Shown one piece after another: positions 32,536 to 41,272 of a stretch of 64,000 nucleotides of DNA. This DNA is from Advenella sp. FME57 (lineage in GTDB: Bacteria > Pseudomonadota > Gammaproteobacteria > Burkholderiales > Burkholderiaceae_B). The stretch is from assembly GCF_014897675.1 (NCBI RefSeq), contig NZ_JABUXU010000019.1, positions 1 through 64,000 on the forward strand, in the 5' to 3' direction. The notes beneath the pieces were generated by a model, which worked only from the letters and a program-made list of their open reading frames with translations, was not told the DNA's origin and did not search any database. The position numbers were made by a program, and so were the translations under genes. Numbering within the stretch: the stretch's first letter is position 1; each line of letters starts with the position of its first letter.

Positions 32536-33123
32536 GGCGATCTGCCTGTACGGGCGCGATGGCCCCTAGCGGTACACCGGTCGTGGTCGAAGCCGCATAG
32601 GCGGTGCCGGCCGTGCGCAGCGGCGGTGCAGGCAGAGGACCTGCGGCAGCCGTCGTATTACAGCGGGGTATTGCAGTTTTCTGGCGAGATAACGGCGTGG
32701 CGCAGATCGCTCCTGTTGATGCTGTCGCGCCTCTCTTGGTCGTTTCTACTTTCTCTTATTCTTCTTTCTTACTTTCGCTTTCCCTCCTGCGGTCTCTGTC
32801 GTTTCCACGCTACGGCTTTGTCCGGGCAGCTGTTCACCCGTTGTGCGTATCATCCCTAGCATTCAGTCATCCCGCTGTCATCCATTTCAGACTATTGAAT
32901 TTTCTGCGTGCAATGCGATCCTCATTGCTGCGTTGGTGCGCGGCAGACGCAGTGGTGTCACGGGTGCGGCAAGCGAGCACGGTGGAGCTCATGGATGATG
33001 GCCAGCGGCTGCGATTCGCGCGTTGGTATTGTTTTGATGCGGCCGGCAGGATGAAGGTGACGTGACAGGAAGTGTGCGGCAGAAGGATACGGCCGGACCG
33101 CCTGTCTGCCGTATCGGTCGCGA
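32536..33123. other. intergenic region with a pyrimidine-rich tract
   Basis: About 590 bases between tatC and the protease gene on the other strand. The stretch 32729-32815 is mostly C and T on the plus strand (many TTCT and CTTT units). An open frame at 32604-33065 has biased, featureless translation and is not called. Near 33086-33115 GATACGGC pairs with GCCGTATC just past the protease stop; it has no T-run and is at best a weak terminator. Confidence 0.45.
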
Positions 33124-34275
33124 TCAGTTGGTGGTGCTTACCTGCGGCCGTTTACCCAGCGTTACGATGAAGTCGTGCTTTTTGCCGCCGCGCAAAACGG
33201 TGAAGGTGACTTTGGATTGGGGCGCAAATTCGGCGATTTTGTTCAGCAAATGATCGGTGCCGGGAATGTCTTCGCCATTGGCCGCCAGCAGGATGTCGCC
33301 AACCAGCAGGCCAGCCTGTCCGGCCGGACCATTCGGGGCCAGTGTGGCAATAATCACCCCATTGGTGTTTTTCAGATTGAACGCCCTGGCCAGATCGGTG
33401 GTGATGTCCTGTGGCTCTATGCCAAGCCAGCCGCGCGAAACGCTGCCGGTCTTGATGATTTCGTACATGATGCGCATGGCGGTATCGGCCGGCGTGGCAA
33501 AGCCGATGCCCAGCGAGCCACCGGCAGCCGATTCGGTATAGATGGCCGTGTTTATGCCGATCAGATCGCCGCGTGTATTGATCAGTGCTCCGCCGGAGTT
33601 GCCCGGATTGATGGCGGCATCGGTTTGAATGAAATTTTCATAGGTATTGATTCCCAGGCCGGTACGACCCAGCGCCGATACAATACCCATGGTGGTTGTC
33701 TGGCCCACACCGAACGGGTTGCCGATTGCCAGGACCACATCGCCGATCCGTGGCGTATTGCCGGCGTTGTAGTGGATGACCGGCAGGTCGGGAAGATCGG
33801 CCTTGAGCACAGCCAGATCCGTATCGGGGTCGGTGCCGATCAGTTTGGCCGGGGCCTTGCGCCCGTCTGCCAGGCCCACCTCAATGGAATCGGCCGCTTC
33901 GATCACGTGATAGTTGGTCAGAATATAGCCCTTGTCCGAGGCGATAACACCAGAACCCAGATTGGTGGGCCCCATCGTGTTCAGATCCTTGTTATCCTTG
34001 ATAAAGGGTTTGAGCGCAGGAACATCCGGCAAGTTTTTGAAAGGCGATTCGATGTTCTTTGTGGTATAGATATTCACAACGGAAGGCGTGGCAGCGGCAA
34101 CGGCCGAGGTAAAGCTCAGGCTCTCGTCGGCTGATGTAAGCACCGTGGCGGGCGGAACGCGTGGACTGTCGCTGGCGCCAGGCGTCAGCCAGCCCGGGCG
34201 CAATGTTGTAATGGTGAATACCAACGCCAGGCAGACGGTGATCGCCTGAGATAACAGTAACCAAAAACGATACAT
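33124..34275 (-). CDS. membrane-anchored HtrA-type serine protease (DegS/AlgW-like)
   Basis: Periplasmic trypsin-like protease that in relatives senses misfolded outer-membrane proteins and starts anti-sigma cleavage. The 383 residues begin with a membrane anchor (WLLLSQAITVCLALVFTIT). The protease domain shows the triad: His in TNYHVIEAAD, Asp in DPDTDLAVLKAD, Ser in NPGNSGGALINTRG. One PDZ domain (GWLGIEPQDI onward) completes it, which fits DegS/AlgW rather than two-PDZ DegP. The ATG at 34275 is chosen by family similarity; a longer frame reaches 34368. No strong ribosome-binding site is seen. It is divergent from the Nif3 gene, start codons 11 bases apart. Confidence 0.88.
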   Translation of the reverse strand: MYRFWLLLSQAITVCLALVFTITTLRPGWLTPGASDSPRVPPATVLTSADESLSFTSAVAAATPSVVNIYTTKNIESPFKNLPDVPALKPFIKDNKDLNTMGPTNLGSGVIASDKGYILTNYHVIEAADSIEVGLADGRKAPAKLIGTDPDTDLAVLKADLPDLPVIHYNAGNTPRIGDVVLAIGNPFGVGQTTTMGIVSALGRTGLGINTYENFIQTDAAINPGNSGGALINTRGDLIGINTAIYTESAAGGSLGIGFATPADTAMRIMYEIIKTGSVSRGWLGIEPQDITTDLARAFNLKNTNGVIIATLAPNGPAGQAGLLVGDILLAANGEDIPGTDHLLNKIAEFAPQSKVTFTVLRGGKKHDFIVTLGKRPQVSTTN

Positions 34276-34286
34276 AGGAAAACGTC

Positions 34287-35072
34287 GTGAATAAAATTTT
34301 CGTGCAGGATTTGCTGGGCTGGCTGGACCAGCAACTACAACCAGCCCTCTTTCAAGATTATGCACCAAACGGGCTGCAGGTGCAGGGTAAGGCCGAAATA
34401 AAAAAGGTGATTACGGGCGTTACTGCCTCGGCGAGACTGTTGCAAATTGCTGCAGACAAAGGCGCCGATGCCGTTCTTGTTCATCACGGATGGTTCTGGA
34501 AAGGCGAGAATCCCTGTGTGGTCGGCAGTAAATATCATCGCATGCAATTGGCGATAAGGCATGGCTTGAACATCATTGGCTACCATTTGCCGCTGGATGC
34601 GCACCCGGAATGGGGCAACAATGCGCAATTGGCAAGGATTCTGGGCCTTATTCCCGATCGGGCCGAGGACGGCAGCGGACAGCCGGTCGTATTTGGCAGA
34701 GGCGGTTTGATCTGGTCGGGCACATTGCCGCCCGGTCTGCGTACGCTGGGCGATCTGGGCGCGCAAATTGAATCGGCCCTGGAGCGGCATCCGTTGCTTA
34801 TAGGCAACAGTGAGCAGCCGTTGCAGCGTATTGCCTGGTGCACCGGTGGCGCCCAGGGCATGTTCGAAGAGGCGATTGCGCGCGGGGTGGATGTCTATCT
34901 GACCGGAGAGGCGTCGGAACAGGTCTATCATCAGGCGATGGAATCGGGCGTGGCCTACATTGGCGCCGGCCATCATGCGACCGAGCGCTATGGTGTTCAG
35001 GCGCTGGGGCAGGCTGTAGCAGCGCGCTTCGGCCTGGATGTAGAGTTCGTGGATCTGCCCAACCCCGTGTAG
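34287..35072 (+). CDS. Nif3-like dinuclear metal centre protein
   Basis: A 261-residue member of the Nif3/YbgI family, proteins that form hexameric rings with a two-metal site and whose function is not settled. Family signs: DYAPNGLQVQG, VHHGWFWKGE, YHLPLDAHPEWGNNAQLAR, the YLTGEASEQVYHQA block and the C-terminal GHHATERYGVQALG with metal-binding His and Glu. It is divergent from the protease gene, and a bidirectional terminator follows. Confidence 0.92.
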   Translation: MNKIFVQDLLGWLDQQLQPALFQDYAPNGLQVQGKAEIKKVITGVTASARLLQIAADKGADAVLVHHGWFWKGENPCVVGSKYHRMQLAIRHGLNIIGYHLPLDAHPEWGNNAQLARILGLIPDRAEDGSGQPVVFGRGGLIWSGTLPPGLRTLGDLGAQIESALERHPLLIGNSEQPLQRIAWCTGGAQGMFEEAIARGVDVYLTGEASEQVYHQAMESGVAYIGAGHHATERYGVQALGQAVAARFGLDVEFVDLPNPV

Positions 35073-35194
35073 CGCAGCGCGTCAGTGATGGCTGGGACAC
35101 GCATATTCTCCGTGGTCACAGTGACAGATGCCGCCGTGCAGCTTGTCCATTTGCCTGCCATGGCAATCCGAATGAAATGCTGCCGGATAAAAAA

Positions 35195-35230
35195 ACAACA
35201 TCTGCGATTGATCACAGATGTTGTTTTTTT
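35195..35230. terminator. bidirectional terminator between the Nif3 gene and mscL
   Basis: ACAACATCTG and CAGATGTTGT form a 10-bp stem with a 10-base loop. T-runs flank it in both directions (TTTTTT after 35224 on the plus strand, AAAAAA before 35195), so it can serve both converging genes. Confidence 0.88.
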
Positions 35231-35298
35231 ACTGCAGGTCTTGCCGTTAGGGTCAGGCCTCAGGACCCGAGGCCTGCGGTGACAATGAGCGTAGCAGG

Positions 35299-35754
35299 TC
35301 AGACCGTAGGTTTCTGACGCAGCAGATCGCGGATCTCTTTGAGCAGGGCGACATCGGCCGGATCGGCGGCAGCTTCGGCCTCTTTTTCTCGTTCAAAGGT
35401 GGCGCGCGCTTTGGCAACGGCTTTGACCAGGCAGAAGACAACCAGTGCCAATAAGATGAAATTAAGGAAGATTGTGAGAAAATTGCCATAGCCCAGCAGG
35501 ATGGCGCCGGCTTTGCTCATGGCTTCGTAGGTGCGTGCTCCAGCATAGCCAGCAGGCTCGGATAAGACAATGAATTTATTGGCAAAATCAACAGACCCAC
35601 CGAGGATGAAATTGATCAAGGGCATGATGACGTCTTTCACTAAAGAGTCAATGATCTTTCCGAAAGCGGCGCCGATAATCACACCAACCGCCAGATCAAT
35701 CATGTTGCCTTTGACTGCAAACTCTTTGAACTCGTTTATAAAACCTTTACTCAT
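35299..35754 (-). CDS. mscL: large-conductance mechanosensitive channel
   Basis: Emergency valve opened by membrane tension during osmotic downshock. The 151 residues start with the conserved amphipathic helix and first membrane segment: [41 protein letters not shown], then a periplasmic loop and a second segment ([20 protein letters not shown]) and a charged cytoplasmic helix ending [11 protein letters not shown]. Length is slightly above E. coli MscL (136). Transcribed opposite to petABC. Confidence 0.96.
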   Translation of the reverse strand: MSKGFINEFKEFAVKGNMIDLAVGVIIGAAFGKIIDSLVKDVIMPLINFILGGSVDFANKFIVLSEPAGYAGARTYEAMSKAGAILLGYGNFLTIFLNFILLALVVFCLVKAVAKARATFEREKEAEAAADPADVALLKEIRDLLRQKPTV

Positions 35755-35806
35755 GATTATGTCCTTTTTCCCACGCCCGGCACGGGCACCGGTATATAAT
35801 AAACGG

Positions 35807-35836
35807 TTGCCAAATTATGTACACATAAAATATAGT
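35807..35836 (+). promoter_or_regulatory. candidate petABC promoter
   Basis: TTGCCA and TATAGT are 18 bases apart. The -10 box lies 38 bases before the petA start in an AT-rich stretch between the divergent mscL and petA genes. Confidence 0.5.
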
Positions 35837-35874
35837 AAATTTTAGTACCTTGAGTGTATCAACAAGGATGGATA

Positions 35875-36519
35875 ATGAGTCAGGATTCTATACAGCAGTA
35901 TGATAATCAGGGGCCCGCTACGCCAGCGGTGCTTCCCTCTGATCCGCAAAGACGCTTCTGGCTGGGTACAGCCTGTGCGGTCGGTGGTGTGGCAGGAGTG
36001 GCAACGGCCGTTCCCTTTGTAGCATCAATGAACCCGTCCGATCGGGCCAAAGCAGCTGGTGCGCCAGTGGAAATCGCGTTGGGCGGCATTGCCCCAGGCG
36101 GCATGATCACCGCCGAATGGCAGGGCAAGCCGGTGTGGGTCATCCGCCGTACGCAGGCCATGATTGACGGGCTGACCAAAAACGATTCGCACCTTGCCGA
36201 TCCAAAGTCCGAGCGTCCTGACTACACCCCCGATTTTGCCAAGAACGAAGGCCGTTCACGCAAGCCGGAATGGTTTATTTGCGTTGGTATCTGCACACAC
36301 CTGGGCTGTTCTCCTTCACCCCGTTTCGCCATCGGCGGTTCCGAGGGTATGGGTGCCGACTGGGAAGGCGGCTTTCTTTGCCCTTGCCATGGTTCCCATT
36401 TTGATCTGGCCGGCCGGGTTTTCAAAAATCAGCCCGCGCCTGACAATCTTCTCATTCCCCCTTATTACTTTATCGACGATAACACCATTATGGTCGGTTT
36501 AGAAAAAGCGGAAGGCTGA
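35875..36519 (+). CDS. petA: cytochrome bc1 complex Rieske iron-sulfur subunit
   Basis: Accepts electrons from quinol in the bc1 complex (complex III). The 214 residues have a twin-arginine-like N-terminus (DPQRRFWLG followed by a hydrophobic segment) that anchors the protein, and the 2Fe-2S motifs CTHLGC and CPCHGSHFD with their Cys and His ligands. ATG at 35875 follows AAGGATGG closely; an upstream in-frame start at 35854 is less likely. petB follows after about 50 bases. Confidence 0.96.
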   Translation: MSQDSIQQYDNQGPATPAVLPSDPQRRFWLGTACAVGGVAGVATAVPFVASMNPSDRAKAAGAPVEIALGGIAPGGMITAEWQGKPVWVIRRTQAMIDGLTKNDSHLADPKSERPDYTPDFAKNEGRSRKPEWFICVGICTHLGCSPSPRFAIGGSEGMGADWEGGFLCPCHGSHFDLAGRVFKNQPAPDNLLIPPYYFIDDNTIMVGLEKAEG

Positions 36520-36570
36520 TCCCAATGATCCGTCTGATCTCTTGCCTAGTTAGAAAAGGAGCCCTGTAAA

Positions 36571-37956
36571 ATGGCTGGCGAAAAAGTTGTCGAAACGACA
36601 GGATTGTTGGGTTGGGTTGATCGGCGTTTCCCACTGACAAGTCTGTGGAAAGCCCATCTGTCCGAGTATTACGCACCCAAAAACTTCAATTTCTGGTATT
36701 TTTTCGGATCACTGGCTCTGCTGGTTCTGGTTATCCAGATCGTGACCGGTATTTTCATGGTCATGCACTACAAACCCGATGCCGCCCTGGCGTTCACATC
36801 GGTGGAATACATCATGCGCGAAGTGCCGTATGGCTGGATCATCCGCTATATGCACTCTACCGGCGCTTCCATGTTCTTTGTGGTCGTGTATCTGCACATG
36901 TTGCGTGGCCTGTTCTACGGCTCCTATCGTAAACCGCGCGAACTGGTCTGGATCTTCGGCGTGGCCATTTTCCTCTGTCTGATGGCGGAAGCCTTCTTCG
37001 GTTATCTGCTGCCATGGGGTCAAATGTCATTCTGGGGCGCCCAGGTGATTGTGAATCTGTTCTCCGCCATTCCTTATGTCGGTCCTGACCTGTCCATCTG
37101 GATTCGTGGCGACTTCGTCGTATCCGATGCCACACTCAACCGCTTCTTTGCTTTCCACGTGATTGCCATTCCGCTGGTGCTCATTGGTCTGGTCGCTGCC
37201 CACCTTATCGCCCTGCATGAAGTTGGCTCGAACAACCCGGACGGCATTGAAATCAAAGAGAAGAAAGATGCCAGCGGTCGTCCGCTGGACGGCATTCCCT
37301 TTCATCCGTACTATTCCGTACACGATTTGATGGGCGTTGTCGGTTTTCTCATTGTTTTTGCCGCAATCATGTTCTTTGCGCCAACCATGGGTGGTTACTT
37401 CCTGGAAGCCAATAACTTCCTGCCGGCCGATGCATTCAAGACACCGCCGCATATTGCGCCTGTCTGGTATTTCACGCCGTTCTACTCCATGCTGCGTGCA
37501 ACAACAGATGAATTTACCTGGGTGCTGGTTGCCCTGGCGCTGATCTTTGCCGTAGGCCTGCTGTTTAGCAAAAATCTCAAGGGTGTCTGGAAAATCATTT
37601 TCCCGGTTATTCTGGTGCTGGTTGCGGTTGCCCTGCGTGTCTACGATGCGAAATTCTGGGGTGTGGTTATTATGGGTGGCACCGTGGTCATCCTGGGTTT
37701 CATGCCTTGGCTTGATCATTCCCCGGTCAAATCAATCCGCTACCGTCCAGGCTGGCACAAGCTGGTGTATGCGGTATTCCTGATCAACTTCGTGATCCTG
37801 GGCATCATTGGTACGAAGGCGCCAGGTCCTGTCCTGAATATTATTTCTCAAGTGGGTACACTGATTTACCTGGTTTTCTTCCTGTTCATGCCAATCTGGA
37901 GCCGGCTGGGCACGTTCAAGAAAGTCCCTGATCGTGTGACCTTCCATCCCCACTAA
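36571..37956 (+). CDS. petB: cytochrome b subunit of the bc1 complex
   Basis: Membrane core of complex III that binds two haems b and both quinone sites. The 461 residues have eight or more hydrophobic helices. Haem-ligand histidines are seen in MHSTGASMFF with HMLRGLFYGSY and in FAFHVIAIPLVLIGLVAAHLIALH. The quinol-site sequence reads TPPHIAPVWYF, here with PPH where many bacteria have PEW-type spacing. AAGGAG precedes the ATG. It sits between petA and petC as usual. Confidence 0.96.
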   Translation: MAGEKVVETTGLLGWVDRRFPLTSLWKAHLSEYYAPKNFNFWYFFGSLALLVLVIQIVTGIFMVMHYKPDAALAFTSVEYIMREVPYGWIIRYMHSTGASMFFVVVYLHMLRGLFYGSYRKPRELVWIFGVAIFLCLMAEAFFGYLLPWGQMSFWGAQVIVNLFSAIPYVGPDLSIWIRGDFVVSDATLNRFFAFHVIAIPLVLIGLVAAHLIALHEVGSNNPDGIEIKEKKDASGRPLDGIPFHPYYSVHDLMGVVGFLIVFAAIMFFAPTMGGYFLEANNFLPADAFKTPPHIAPVWYFTPFYSMLRATTDEFTWVLVALALIFAVGLLFSKNLKGVWKIIFPVILVLVAVALRVYDAKFWGVVIMGGTVVILGFMPWLDHSPVKSIRYRPGWHKLVYAVFLINFVILGIIGTKAPGPVLNIISQVGTLIYLVFFLFMPIWSRLGTFKKVPDRVTFHPH

Positions 37957-37978
37957 GTTGAAAAATACAGGAATGAAC

Positions 37979-38830
37979 ATGTTTAAAAAGTTAATAGGCG
38001 CATTGTTATTGGTCGTCACTTTTGCCACTCCTGTCCTGGCCGCCGAAGGCGGCATGGAGTGGGATCGTGCCCCCAACCGTGTCAATCATCTGCCTTCTTT
38101 GCAAAATGGCGCGAAGCTTTTCGTCAACTACTGTCTGAATTGTCACAGTGCCAATGCCATGCGCTACAACAAGCTCACGGAACTTGGCCTGACCGAAGAG
38201 CAGATCAAGGAAAACTTGCTGTTTACCGGCGATAAGGTCGGTGAACTCATGCACGTTGCCATGAGCCCGGCTGACGCCAAAGCCTGGTTTGGTGCAGCTC
38301 CGCCTGACCTGTCGGTCATGGCGCGCGCCAAGGCTGCCAATATGGGCCAGGACGGTACTGACTACATCTACACCTACCTGCGTACGTTCTACCGCGATGC
38401 GTCCCGTCCTTTGGGCTGGAACAACCTGCTGTTCCCGAACGTAGGTATGCCGCATGCCATGTGGAACCTGCAAGGGCCGCGCGAACTGGAAACTGTCGAC
38501 ATCCATCCTGTGGAAAAAGACGGCAAGCAGGAATGGCGCAAGATCATCACGAAAGTGGACTCCGAAGGCTTCAAGTCTGTCGTGAGCGACGAGCCCCTGC
38601 CTGAGTATCATGGCAGTGCATCGTCACACTCGACACTGAAGTATCTGGATCCATCCAAACAGGCGCAGTTTGATAACGACGTTGCTGACCTGACCGCATT
38701 TCTGGGCTGGATGTCCGAGCCGGAACAACTGCTGCGCAAGAAGGTGGGCGTATGGGTGCTGTTGTTCCTCGGACTGTTCTTTATCGTTGTCTGGAGGCTG
38801 AACGCGTCTTACTGGAAACACGTTAAGTAA
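37979..38830 (+). CDS. petC: cytochrome c1
   Basis: Carries electrons from the Rieske centre to cytochrome c. The 283 residues start with a signal peptide (LIGALLLVVTFATPVLAAEGG), have the haem-c motif CLNCH near residue 50 and end with a membrane anchor (VLLFLGLFFIVVWRL). The ATG at 37979 is preferred: ACAGGA lies six bases upstream, while in-frame starts at 37958 (TTG) and 37973 lack spacing. The operon ends with a strong terminator. Confidence 0.95.
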   Translation: MFKKLIGALLLVVTFATPVLAAEGGMEWDRAPNRVNHLPSLQNGAKLFVNYCLNCHSANAMRYNKLTELGLTEEQIKENLLFTGDKVGELMHVAMSPADAKAWFGAAPPDLSVMARAKAANMGQDGTDYIYTYLRTFYRDASRPLGWNNLLFPNVGMPHAMWNLQGPRELETVDIHPVEKDGKQEWRKIITKVDSEGFKSVVSDEPLPEYHGSASSHSTLKYLDPSKQAQFDNDVADLTAFLGWMSEPEQLLRKKVGVWVLLFLGLFFIVVWRLNASYWKHVK

Positions 38831-38902
38831 GCGTTGTCGGTGGCAGTCGGGGGGAGTGCAAAACCCTCCCTTTGTTGCCGATGTCAGAACCACTGTGATT
38901 CG

Positions 38903-38957
38903 GGTCAGTGCTTGTTGTATGATGGCACTGACCTTTTCTTTTTTTTATTTTTTGCGG
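38903..38957 (+). terminator. intrinsic terminator between petC and sspA
   Basis: GGTCAGTGC and GCACTGACC form a perfect 9-bp stem with a 23-base loop, followed by TTTTCTTTTTTTTA. It ends about 14 bases before the sspA ATG, so sspA is either transcribed by read-through or from a promoter inside this segment. Confidence 0.85.
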
Positions 38958-38970
38958 GAGACTGCACACC

Positions 38971-39582
38971 ATGATGGTGCTATATTCTGGAACCACGTGT
39001 CCATTTTCTCAACGCTGCCGTTTCGTCCTGTACGAAAAAGGCATGGACTTTGAGGTTCGTGATATTGACCTGTTCAACAAGCCCGAGGATATCTCGGTCA
39101 TGAACCCCTACGGTCGCGTGCCCATCCTGGTAGAGCGCGACCTGATTCTGTACGAATCCAATATTATCAATGAGTACATTGACGAGCGTTTTCCGCATCC
39201 TCAACTGATGCCTGCTGACCCGGTCATGCGCGCGCGTACCCGCTTGTTCCTGCATAATTTTGAAAAAGAGCTGTTTGTTCACGTTGGGGTGCTGGAAGAT
39301 CGTTCTGCCCGTTCCGACGAGAAGAAGCTGGAAAATGCCCGCCGCATGATCCGCGACCGTCTGTCTCAGTTAGCGCCATTGCTGATCAAAAATCGCTACA
39401 TGCTGGGTGAAGAGTTCTCCATGCTGGATGTGACCATGGCGCCGCTGCTGTGGCGTCTGGACCATTACGGTATCGAGTTGCCCAAAAATGCAGCGCCGAT
39501 CCAGAAATACGCTGAGCGGATTTTCTCGCGCCCGGCATATATCGAGGCCTTGACGCCGTCAGAAAAGGTAATGCGTCGCTGA
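38971..39582 (+). CDS. sspA: stringent starvation protein A
   Basis: RNA-polymerase-associated protein with a glutathione-transferase fold that alters transcription in stationary phase and acid stress. The 203 residues show the thioredoxin-like N-terminus (LYSGTTCPFSQRCRFVLYEKG), NPYGRVPILVERD and the helical C-domain ending with FSRPAYIEALTPSEKVMR. sspB follows, as in many proteobacteria. A strong terminator lies just upstream, so control by read-through is possible. Confidence 0.95.
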   Translation: MMVLYSGTTCPFSQRCRFVLYEKGMDFEVRDIDLFNKPEDISVMNPYGRVPILVERDLILYESNIINEYIDERFPHPQLMPADPVMRARTRLFLHNFEKELFVHVGVLEDRSARSDEKKLENARRMIRDRLSQLAPLLIKNRYMLGEEFSMLDVTMAPLLWRLDHYGIELPKNAAPIQKYAERIFSRPAYIEALTPSEKVMRR

Positions 39583-39627
39583 TCCATTCCGGGACAGTTA
39601 ACACAGCCGCAGACAAAAGGAAAGTGA

Positions 39628-40053
39628 ATGGAAAAACCATCTACCAAACCATATCTGTTGCGTGCCTGGCATGAGTGGTGTACCGATGCCGGCTACACCC
39701 CTCATCTGGTGGTCCATGTCGATGCGGCCTGCCAGGTACCCAGGGAGTTTATCCGTGATGAACGCATTACTTTGAATGTGGGCGCCATGGCAACCAATCG
39801 CCTGATCATGGGCAATGACTGGATCGAGTTTCAGGCAAGATTTGGCGGGTCTTCGCGGCAAATTTCCGTCCCCGTGGCGCGCGTCGAAGCGATTTATGCA
39901 CGCGAGACACAGGAAGGGATGCAGTTCGAGGTCGAAGAGTACGATTTGACCGACATGGGTTCCGATGCGCATGATCCGTCATCGCCAGACGACGATCCTC
40001 CACCGTCGCCCACACCGAAAGAAAAGGCGCCCTGGCTTAAGGTAGTCAAGTAA
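39628..40053 (+). CDS. sspB: ClpXP adaptor SspB
   Basis: Brings ssrA-tagged proteins to ClpXP. The 141 residues have the SspB core (KPYLLRAWHEWCTDAGYTPHLVV, then ITLNVGAMATNRL and FQARFGG) and a flexible acidic, proline-rich linker. The end APWLKVVK resembles the C-terminal ClpX-binding motif of E. coli SspB. AAAGGAAAG precedes the ATG. Confidence 0.95.
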   Translation: MEKPSTKPYLLRAWHEWCTDAGYTPHLVVHVDAACQVPREFIRDERITLNVGAMATNRLIMGNDWIEFQARFGGSSRQISVPVARVEAIYARETQEGMQFEVEEYDLTDMGSDAHDPSSPDDDPPPSPTPKEKAPWLKVVK

Positions 40054-40199
40054 TCAGGTCGCCCTGGTCGGCAGTGGCCAGTGCTGGCGCCATGCCATGG
40101 CCAGGCCCGTGCAAACTGTGCAGGCAACGGTCCGGATGGCGTTTTTGCAGCTAAAACAAGACATGAATGTGACTTTTTTGACCCTGTATGTCGTAAAAC

Positions 40200-40229
40200 T
40201 GGACTTTTCCCGCCAGCTTCACATATAAT
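40200..40229 (+). promoter_or_regulatory. candidate promoter of the tRNA-Thr gene
   Basis: TGGACT and a perfect TATAAT are 18 bases apart; the -10 ends ten bases before the mature tRNA. Confidence 0.6.
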
Positions 40230-40238
40230 CTTTCTTTC

Positions 40239-40314
40239 GCCGGTTTAGCTCAGTTGGTAGAGCAGCTGATTTGTAATCAGAAGGTCGAGGGTTCAACTCC
40301 TTTAACCGGCACCA
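40239..40314 (+). tRNA. tRNA-Thr (anticodon TGT)
   Basis: A 76-base cloverleaf with CCA encoded. The acceptor stem is GCCGGTT with AACCGGC, perfectly paired; the D arm contains AGCTCAGTTGGTAGAGC; the anticodon loop is TTTGTAA with TGT; the T arm has GGTTCAACTCC. The first anticodon-stem pair (G-A) is mismatched, the other four pair. It reads ACA codons and other ACN by wobble. It lies alone between sspB and the adenosyltransferase gene. Confidence 0.97.
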
Positions 40315-40325
40315 GAATTTCAAAC

Positions 40326-40376
40326 GCCCCGTCTTCAGTCATGCCCTTGGTATGTTGATTGCGGGGCTTTTGTTTT
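40326..40376 (+). terminator. possible terminator after tRNA-Thr
   Basis: GCCCCG pairs with CGGGGC across a 30-base loop and is followed by TTTTGTTTT. The long loop makes it only a moderate candidate. Confidence 0.45.
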
Positions 40377-40404
40377 GGCCAGCCAAAAATGGGTGCTTTG
40401 TGGG

Positions 40405-40965
40405 CTAAGGTTTTATTTTATCGGCGGCCTGCCAGAAGATATCGCTTCGTCCTGCACACTGATTCAGAACCCGGGCGATCACGAACAGGCAATCGGATAG
40501 CCGGTTCAGATAATGTCGGGCCGCGTCGCTGACAGGTTCGGCAGCATTGACGGCGACCACGCTGCGTTCGGCGCGCCGACAGACGCTGCGGCATACATGT
40601 GCCTGCGCAGCCGCCACGCAGCCGCCGGGCAGGATGAATTCGCGCAATGGGGGTAGGGTCGTATGATACGTTTGCACCGCCTGCTCCAGCATCGTGACGT
40701 GATCTTCGGCCAGCGCGGTATAGCCCGGCACGCTAAGCTCTGCGCCCAGATCAAACAGTCGGTGCTGCACCTGTTGCAGCAATTGGATAATGTCTTGCTG
40801 CAGGGACGGTTCAGCCAGGAGCAGCCCAAGCTGGCTGTTGAGTTCGTCTACATCGCCGATAGCCTGAATGCGGATACTGTTTTTGGAGATACGCGAACCG
40901 TCACCCAGGCCGGTGGTGCCATCGTCGCCGGTTTTAGTAATGATTGAAGTTAGTCGGTCGTTCAT
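40405..40965 (-). CDS. cob(I)alamin adenosyltransferase, PduO type
   Basis: Transfers the adenosyl group of ATP to cobalamin to make coenzyme B12. The 186 residues carry the PduO/MMAB signature at the N-terminus (TKTGDDGTTGLGDGSRISK), the GDVDELNSQLGLL helix and the later FILPGG and CRRAERSVVA motifs that bind ATP. No other cobalamin gene is nearby. It is likely co-directional with, but 48 bases ahead of, the higA antitoxin gene on the other side. Confidence 0.93.
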   Translation of the reverse strand: MNDRLTSIITKTGDDGTTGLGDGSRISKNSIRIQAIGDVDELNSQLGLLLAEPSLQQDIIQLLQQVQHRLFDLGAELSVPGYTALAEDHVTMLEQAVQTYHTTLPPLREFILPGGCVAAAQAHVCRSVCRRAERSVVAVNAAEPVSDAARHYLNRLSDCLFVIARVLNQCAGRSDIFWQAADKIKP

Positions 40966-41013
40966 GGTGCTCAGAAGCTCCTTTTGATTAGTGAAGACAC
41001 ATTGCCTATATCC

Positions 41014-41259
41014 TTATCGCGCAACCTGGGGCAGTTCGTAGTTCATCTGCAGCTGCATCCACAATTGCGCTGTGCCTGCGCCGGCTTTTTCCAGACGCGC
41101 CGCCATATCAGGACTCACGCCATGATGGCCGTTGAGCAGCCGCGATAACGTTAATCGGGACACGCCAAGCCGGGCGGCCGCCTCGGTGATATCCAGGCCT
41201 GAAGGTTCGATGACATCTGTTCGAATCAACTGGCCTGGATGAGGGTGTTTTTTCATCAT
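41014..41259 (-). CDS. higA: HigA-family antitoxin (XRE helix-turn-helix)
   Basis: An 81-residue DNA-binding antitoxin of the HigA type. It begins HPHPGQLIRTDVIEPSGL, as family members do, and has a helix-turn-helix (ITEAAARLGVSRLTLSRLLNG) followed by ISPDMAxRL-like VSPDMAARLEKAG. In intact modules it neutralises HigB and represses the operon. Here it follows higB after 13 bases, but higB is broken, so HigA is an orphan that may keep only a regulatory role. Confidence 0.9.
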   Translation of the reverse strand: MMKKHPHPGQLIRTDVIEPSGLDITEAAARLGVSRLTLSRLLNGHHGVSPDMAARLEKAGAGTAQLWMQLQMNYELPQVAR

Positions 41260-41272
41260 AAAGAATCCCTTT

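Noticed and set aside
32604-33065. 153-codon open frame after tatC
   Set aside because: Composition follows a pyrimidine-rich tract, giving runs of Ser and Leu; no domain, no ribosome-binding site.
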